Source of the DNA: Kordia jejudonensis
GTDB lineage: Bacteria; Bacteroidota; Bacteroidia; Flavobacteriales; Flavobacteriaceae
Direction: 5' to 3'
Assembly: GCF_001005315.1 (NCBI RefSeq)
Contig: NZ_LBMG01000016.1
Span: 1-64,000 of the forward strand
DNA: 64,000 bases
Below, piece by piece: positions 58,959-64,000 of the stretch. Each line of letters starts with the position of its first letter. Positions within the stretch are counted from its first letter, which is position 1. Both the position numbers and the translations under genes were made by a program. Below the pieces are notes generated by a model, which ran no database searches, was not told where the DNA came from, and saw nothing but the letters and a program-made list of their open reading frames with translations.

Positions 58959-59494
58959 TCAAAGTAAACGACACGATCACTTTAAAGAAACTGGAACATG
59001 CAGATGCTCCAGCTATTTTCAATATTATTGATAGTCAACGTAATTACTTAGGAAAATGGTTGCCGTTTGTAGCATTTACCAAAGAACTTTCCGATAGTGA
59101 ACAATTTGTAATAAATGTCCTAAACACGCCAATTCAAAAGTTAGAATTTACATATGCCATTCGAAAAAATGAGCAACTTATTGGCATCATCGGAAATAAA
59201 AATACAGACAAACTCAACAAGAAAACAGAAATTGGCTATTGGCTTTCCCAAGAATATCAAGGCCAAGGAATTATTACAAAATCGGTTGTAAAACTATGTG
59301 ATTTTATCTTTTTTACACTTCGGTTGAATCGAATTGAAATCAAATGTGCCGTTGGCAATACTCCAAGTAGCAACATTCCGAAACGACTCAACTTTACATT
59401 TGAAGGTATTGAACGTGAAGGCGAATGGATTACCGAAAATACTTTTTATGATATAGAAGTGTATAGTAGACTAAAATCAGAACACATTTCGTAG
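58955..59494 (+). CDS. GNAT-family N-acetyltransferase (RimL-like)
   Basis: The 179-residue protein has ITLKKLEHADAPAIFNIID at the start. The acetyl-CoA loop region is GYWLSQEYQGQGIITKSVV, with the family's Q-x-x-G-x-G type motif, and NRIEIKCAVGNTPSSNIPKR follows. It resembles ribosomal-protein serine acetyltransferases (RimJ/RimL group); the acceptor is unknown. It overlaps the preceding zinc-ribbon gene by 4 bp. Confidence 0.88.
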   Translation: MIKVNDTITLKKLEHADAPAIFNIIDSQRNYLGKWLPFVAFTKELSDSEQFVINVLNTPIQKLEFTYAIRKNEQLIGIIGNKNTDKLNKKTEIGYWLSQEYQGQGIITKSVVKLCDFIFFTLRLNRIEIKCAVGNTPSSNIPKRLNFTFEGIEREGEWITENTFYDIEVYSRLKSEHIS

Positions 59495-59600
59495 TTTTTA
59501 ACCAACAAAATAGAAGTCAACGTATCAGCTGTGATTCAAAAGAAGTCAATAATAAAGTCGTATTTTTATAGAAAAGAATGCTTTTTAAACTTCTCAGTCT

Positions 59601-61418
59601 ATGAAAAACACAAGCTGTTTTATTTTCTCCGCACTGCTACTCTACTTTTATTGCACGTTTGCACATGCACAAGTAAGAGTTGTAAAAAATGATTCCATTT
59701 GGACGCTTCAAGTTGACGGAAAACCGTTTGCTGTAAAAGGTGTTACGTTTGGATATGATGATGACATCCCAAATTATGATCGTTATTTTAAAGATTTAAA
59801 AGCAATTGGCGTCAATACCATTCGGACTTGGGCAACAGGAAGCAACATGCCACAACTTTTGGAAGCTGCTCAAAAATACGACATCAAAATCATGGTTGGC
59901 ATTTGGATGCGACACGGACGTCCAGGCATGGAAGATGACGATCGTTTTGATTATCTCTCCGATACCGAAGGCATGGAAGTCATGTATAAAAATGCCATAA
60001 ATGTAGTCAATACGTACAAAAATCATCCTGCGGTATTAACTTGGGGAATTGGTAATGAAGTTTACCTCAACATGGCAACGGACGCTGAAAAAGAAGTCTA
60101 TTCCAAACTTTTGGAGCGTATTTGTAGTAACATTAAGAAAATTGATAAAAACCATCCGATTACTTCTATCGAAGCATGGACGTTTGGACTCGATTGGTGG
60201 CAGAAACATGTGCCATCACTTGATATTTATGGTTTAAACTGTTATGGCGCTGGCGCAAATTTTCTAGCTGATGAACTCAACAAACGAAATATTAACAAAC
60301 CATACGTCATCACAGAATTCAATGTTACTGGCGAATGGGACATCGAACAACAACAAAACGGCGTAAAAGTTGAACCTTCTGATGAAGAAAAATATACTAC
60401 CATTGCCAACGGTTATCCTGATTGGATCAAAAGTAAACCAAATTGCTTAGGCGTATATGTATTTCATTATGCTGATGGTAACGATTATGGAAGTCCTTGG
60501 TTATTTACACATCACAGAGGTTTTTATCGTCCAACTTATTGGGCAATTCGGAAAGCATATACAGGACAAGAACCAATAAACGAAGTCCCAAAAATACATA
60601 CGTTTCAAATTTCAGATAATGTATTGCAAAGTGACACTTGGATTTCTGTGACGCTCAACGTATCCGATGCAGAAAAGGAAAATTTGGATATTCAATTTTA
60701 TTACAATCAACGTTTAGGAAGCAGAAAACGTAAAAATCAAGTAACCCAATTAAAACATAGAGGTTCACTTGCTGATGGTTTTGAAATTCAAATTCCCAAA
60801 GAACATGGCGCTGTAAAAGTATATGTAAATGTCCAAGATACATTCAATAATGTCGGAATTGCTTCTACAGGAATTACTACGTATGACGAACAAGCAAAAA
60901 ATAGAAAATACTTGGTGCCAACGATGAACGCGCCTTTTTATGTATACAAAGACGGAGAAGATTTACCGTATCTTCCAACAGGTTACATGGGAAACTACAA
61001 AGCCATGACGGTTGATACACAACACAGCCAAAACGTAAAAGCTGGCACACACGCTATCAAAATAAAATATAAAGAACGAAGTGGTTGGTATGGTGTTGCT
61101 TTTGTAGATCCAAAAAACGATTGGGGCAATACTTTAGGTGGTTATGCCATTGAAAATGCAAAAACATTTTCCTTTTGGGCGAAAGCAGATCGAAACGGTA
61201 TCAAAGCTAAAATTGGTTTCGGACTCATTGATACTGACAAACCATTTCCTGATACTGCGATACAATCGGAAGAACTAAAACTCACTGATGAATGGAAAAA
61301 ATACACCTTCAAACTAAAACGTGCAGACTTGAGTTGTATTCGTTCAGGATTGGTGCTTTTTTCGCAAAGCTATGGTTTTCCACAAACTATTTATATTGAT
61401 GAGGTTGTTTTTGAATAA
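59601..61418 (+). CDS. Secreted clan GH-A glycoside hydrolase with C-terminal carbohydrate-binding-like domain
   Basis: The 605-residue protein has a signal peptide 1-23 (cut after AHA). A TIM barrel (about 35-325) carries acid/base Glu153 in TWGIGNEVY and nucleophile Glu239 in PYVITEFNV, the two-Glu layout of clan GH-A (GH2/GH5-like barrels). A linker beta domain (about 330-430) is followed by a jelly-roll-like C-terminal domain (about 440-605; YKERSGWYGVAFVDPKNDWG ... TIYIDEVVFE) resembling carbohydrate-binding modules. Probably a periplasmic or exported beta-glycosidase; there is no T9SS tail. Family and substrate cannot be fixed by eye. Confidence 0.85.
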   Translation: MKNTSCFIFSALLLYFYCTFAHAQVRVVKNDSIWTLQVDGKPFAVKGVTFGYDDDIPNYDRYFKDLKAIGVNTIRTWATGSNMPQLLEAAQKYDIKIMVGIWMRHGRPGMEDDDRFDYLSDTEGMEVMYKNAINVVNTYKNHPAVLTWGIGNEVYLNMATDAEKEVYSKLLERICSNIKKIDKNHPITSIEAWTFGLDWWQKHVPSLDIYGLNCYGAGANFLADELNKRNINKPYVITEFNVTGEWDIEQQQNGVKVEPSDEEKYTTIANGYPDWIKSKPNCLGVYVFHYADGNDYGSPWLFTHHRGFYRPTYWAIRKAYTGQEPINEVPKIHTFQISDNVLQSDTWISVTLNVSDAEKENLDIQFYYNQRLGSRKRKNQVTQLKHRGSLADGFEIQIPKEHGAVKVYVNVQDTFNNVGIASTGITTYDEQAKNRKYLVPTMNAPFYVYKDGEDLPYLPTGYMGNYKAMTVDTQHSQNVKAGTHAIKIKYKERSGWYGVAFVDPKNDWGNTLGGYAIENAKTFSFWAKADRNGIKAKIGFGLIDTDKPFPDTAIQSEELKLTDEWKKYTFKLKRADLSCIRSGLVLFSQSYGFPQTIYIDEVVFE

Positions 61419-61576
61419 TATAAAGACAATGCATCTAAAAGAAAGTTTTCGTTGGTCGTTGATTACTAATGAAGGAATTTAAACTTTTTTGATCCGTAAT
61501 CAATCTTAAAAATTTGTATTTTGAATTAAAAAGTAATGCATCTAAAAAGTATGTATTTTAAAAGATAGAATTGGAA

Positions 61577-62443
61577 ATGGATTTTGAAATTAAAAATGGT
61601 TTAGGAAAGATAAAAATTGGCGTTAATGGAGATAGTTTTACCTTTATTCGTCCATTGACATTTTGTTGGTACGACAACCAAGGATCTATTGGTAAATTTC
61701 TTTGTTCATTGCCCTATTCAAAAGAATACAGAAACGAAATCCATACGGTGATAACTTCAAACTTGAATACAGACTTTTCACAAAATATTGAGGGACTACA
61801 TGAATTACTTCTTCCACTCTTCAAGTTATTCCCTAATGGAGAATATGTGCTATCATTTCATAATTCTGAAGATAAAGATCTGTTTAAATATAAGTCTTCA
61901 TATGATAATTTCACAAAAACGCATCTAAGTGATTGGGAATTGCATTTTGGAAATTTGACAGTTGCTAAGGACGAAAAGAAACGTATCAAAGAACATCAAG
62001 ATTTTTTAACAAAGAATGCCATTACAAAAGAATTCTATCCGTCAAATATTTTGGATTATTCAACTTATAATTTTTATTCAGGATCTGACACTTTCTTTTT
62101 GGCAACTCAACCGAAAGAAGAAATTGACATCGAAAGAGTAAAATATTTTGAAAACGAAATTTCTAACGGAGCTAGACCTTTTGTAATTACTTATAATTGT
62201 TTTTATCCTGACATCAGATTAAATGACGACGGCTCAAAAACAGACCATTCAATACATTCAGATTATTTTGTTTTGGATGGACATCATAAATTATTAGCAT
62301 ATAAAAATTTAAAAATATATCCGCCAATAGCGAGTTTAATATTTTTGCCAAAAAACAAATCAGAAATTTTATTTGATCTTGATGATTTGAAAAATTACGT
62401 ATATAGCTGGCAATTAAATCATATTAAAAAGTATTGTGAATAA
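61577..62443 (+). CDS. Hypothetical protein with ParB/sulfiredoxin-like DGHHKL motif
   Basis: About 288 residues from the ATG at 61577; a TTG two codons earlier is possible but unneeded. No signal peptide. The only recognisable feature is YFVLDGHHKLLAYKNLK at about 233-249, which resembles the xxDGHHRxxA element of ParB/Srx-fold nucleotide-binding proteins. The rest (an acidic N-terminal domain with WYDNQGSIGKFL) is unknown. It is A+T-rich and sits in a group of accessory-looking genes. Confidence 0.6.
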   Translation: MDFEIKNGLGKIKIGVNGDSFTFIRPLTFCWYDNQGSIGKFLCSLPYSKEYRNEIHTVITSNLNTDFSQNIEGLHELLLPLFKLFPNGEYVLSFHNSEDKDLFKYKSSYDNFTKTHLSDWELHFGNLTVAKDEKKRIKEHQDFLTKNAITKEFYPSNILDYSTYNFYSGSDTFFLATQPKEEIDIERVKYFENEISNGARPFVITYNCFYPDIRLNDDGSKTDHSIHSDYFVLDGHHKLLAYKNLKIYPPIASLIFLPKNKSEILFDLDDLKNYVYSWQLNHIKKYCE

Positions 62444-62499
62444 TAAAATCACATACAACAGCTTACATACTATCACGAATTAAAAAACATCAAAAAACC

Positions 62500-62958
62500 A
62501 TGAAAAAAATATTCCTCCTAGCTATAGCGATTATCAGTTTAGCATCTTGTAATCAAGATAAAATTCAAGACTTAAACCGTCAGATTGCTGCACTAGAAGC
62601 ATCAAATAAAAAATTGACAGATTCATTAAAAAATATACAAAGTGAAAACCTTATGCGAATGACAGCCGTCGGATTTCCGAGTGAGTATACCTCAAAACTG
62701 AATGAACCACACCAAATAAACTATGCCTTTTGCTATAGCATTGATATAGACTTCCCTGAATATAATGTCTATCGCGTAACAAATGCCGATAAAGATGAAA
62801 AAGAACTCATTTTAGCAAAGCAATACAAATCGGGTTTTCGTTATGATTTTATTCCGAAAACATTGGATGATGATACCATTGAACTTTTAATTGAATTTGA
62901 AGACATCAACGGATATCCTTTAAAAATGCAAAGTATCACGCATACTGTCGTTGAATAA
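62500..62958 (+). CDS. Lipoprotein with coiled-coil N-terminus
   Basis: The 152-residue lipoprotein has a lipobox LASC (Cys17), a coiled coil of about 30 residues (IQDLNRQIAALEASNKKL), then a small beta domain (AFCYSIDIDFPEYNVYRVTN). Unknown function. It is a separate unit between two hypothetical genes. Confidence 0.75.
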   Translation: MKKIFLLAIAIISLASCNQDKIQDLNRQIAALEASNKKLTDSLKNIQSENLMRMTAVGFPSEYTSKLNEPHQINYAFCYSIDIDFPEYNVYRVTNADKDEKELILAKQYKSGFRYDFIPKTLDDDTIELLIEFEDINGYPLKMQSITHTVVE

Positions 62959-63003
62959 TACTATAGTTTTGTTTAGCAAGAACGAATATAAATTTAATCT
63001 ATT

Positions 63004-63567
63004 TTGAATCTACGAAAGTATATTTTTGAACAATACAACAAATTCACTTTAGCTGAGTGCAAAGAAGAAAAGGATCAATTGCGTTCTGAAATAAAAGAAA
63101 TACTCGCTGAACATTCGAATTTAGACTCTAATTGCTATCAAATTCTCGGACTTATTGAGTACGAATCTGACGATTGGAAAAAAAATATTCAATGTTCGAT
63201 AAAGAATTTTAAAAAAGCGATCGAATTAGATGAAACTAATGTTTTAGCTCAATTATACTTAGCACATTGTTATCACGACTTACATCAATTGGAATTAGCG
63301 CTGGAAAATTATACGAAAGTTGACAAACAAAAACTAAAGAAATTTCAAGTCTGGAGATACACAAAACTGATTGAACAAATTGGCTATTGTAAATATAAGC
63401 TTGGAAATAAAAATATAGGAGAAAAACACTTTGAAGAAGTATTGGAATTGCACAAAAAACTTCCTGAAACTGAGAAAGCTTTTCCTTCAGAATTACTCGA
63501 ATGCTTACCTGAAAATCATTGGATTGCAATCGAAATGAAAAAGATAACACCTTATATAGAATCGTAA
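63004..63567 (+). CDS. TPR-repeat protein with non-ATG start
   Basis: About 187 residues. No ATG exists before the coding homology; the frame is bounded by a stop at 62995 and the first usable codon is TTG at 63004. Two to three tetratricopeptide repeats lie at about 38-120 (NCYQILGLIEYESD; AIELDETNVLAQLYLAHCYH; ALENYTKVD). The protein is cytoplasmic and likely a protein-interaction module. Partners unknown. Confidence 0.7.
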   Translation: MNLRKYIFEQYNKFTLAECKEEKDQLRSEIKEILAEHSNLDSNCYQILGLIEYESDDWKKNIQCSIKNFKKAIELDETNVLAQLYLAHCYHDLHQLELALENYTKVDKQKLKKFQVWRYTKLIEQIGYCKYKLGNKNIGEKHFEEVLELHKKLPETEKAFPSELLECLPENHWIAIEMKKITPYIES

Positions 63568-63654
63568 TCTTTACAAACTTTCAAAGCTCAACAACACAGT
63601 AACTTCCACATCACACGAAATTTCCCTACCTTTCTCCAACGTATGCGTAACACC

Positions 63655-64000
63655 ATGAAAAGACTTTTGTTGTTTTTATATCTTATTTCCACTATAGCTC
63701 TTCAAGCACAGGATTTGAATGCCATTTTTGAAAACTGCCTGATTTCAGATACGGAAAGTAATATTGCACGCGCAAATCCAATCTATGTAACGGAAATTGA
63801 CGAAGCAAACAATCGCATCAAAACCAATTACACACACTTGGAAAAGCTACTTGTAAAAGCTACAGGGAATCAATCGTGGTTTATCACTCAAAGTGAAGAA
63901 GCAGCTACGATTGTAGAAATCAAAAATGTCGATCTCAAAAGTGGTTGGATTACGCTTGGCGAAACCTACGCTGGTGTTTTTAATATGGACGAAGGCGAAA
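63655..64000 (+). CDS. Secreted protein, N-terminal part (cut by right window edge)
   Basis: The frame is open from the ATG at 63655 to the window end (115 codons); an ATG four codons upstream (63643) is also in frame. The signal peptide is MKRLLLFLYLISTIALQAQ. The mature part DLNAIFENCLISDTESNIAR shows no recognised domain yet. The length and identity lie beyond the window. Confidence 0.75.
   Translation, partial: MKRLLLFLYLISTIALQAQDLNAIFENCLISDTESNIARANPIYVTEIDEANNRIKTNYTHLEKLLVKATGNQSWFITQSEEAATIVEIKNVDLKSGWITLGETYAGVFNMDEGE

Noticed and set aside
61428-61547. 13-bp direct repeat AATGCATCTAAAA at 61428 and 61535
   Set aside because: Short, A+T-rich and in a spacer without other signs of insertion; probably chance or minor slippage.

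Overview
The window is an A+T-rich chromosomal segment of a marine-type member of the Flavobacteriaceae (Bacteroidota). The evidence is: two SusC/SusD pairs, type IX secretion (T9SS) C-terminal sorting domains, many lipoproteins with a short N-terminus ending in (F/V)SC, a TTTG-N19-TAnnTTTG promoter ahead of rpsL, and the gene order rpsL...rplQ-(x)-carA-(x)-eno. A small GG-leader lanthipeptide-like precursor fits a Kordia-like genus, but that is inference. No rRNA, tRNA, CRISPR array, transposase or phage gene was seen.

1-9.3 kb (mostly minus strand): the 5' part of a very large secreted repeat/leucine-rich-repeat protein that runs off the left edge, a T9SS-exported family 9 glycoside hydrolase, a DUF350 membrane protein paired with a membrane-anchored transglutaminase-fold protein, then a lone RiPP (lanthipeptide-like) precursor on the plus strand that shares one palindromic terminator with the convergent enolase gene.

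9.5-29.9 kb (minus strand): a lipoprotein, carA, an FkbM methyltransferase, and the complete str-S10-spc-alpha ribosomal supercluster: rpsL, rpsG, fusA, rpsJ, rplC-D-W-B, rpsS, rplV, rpsC, rplP, rpmC, rpsQ, rplN, rplX, rplE, rpsN, rpsH, rplF, rplR, rpsE, rpmD, rplO, secY, infA, rpmJ, rpsM, rpsK, rpsD, rpoA, rplQ. A strong promoter precedes rpsL and a clear terminator follows rplQ. The only large gap (441 bp, between rpsJ and rplC) holds an 86-bp tandem repeat and a terminator-like hairpin with a U-tract.

30.0-46.0 kb (plus strand): an Omp85-like outer-membrane protein, then two SusC/SusD operons with near-identical leaders. Each ends in small secreted lipoproteins and a terminator. Between them is an arylsulfotransferase-like T9SS protein flanked by a 19-bp direct repeat.

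46.1-64 kb (mixed strands): housekeeping and conserved genes (rlmB-type rRNA methyltransferase, rhomboid protease, rarA, YjjG-type nucleotidase, polysaccharide deacetylase-like protein, radC, DUF1569, PaiB, mpl). They alternate with envelope proteins of unknown function, a decayed tandem duplication next to mpl, a secreted clan GH-A glycosidase, and a run of poorly characterised small genes up to the right edge.
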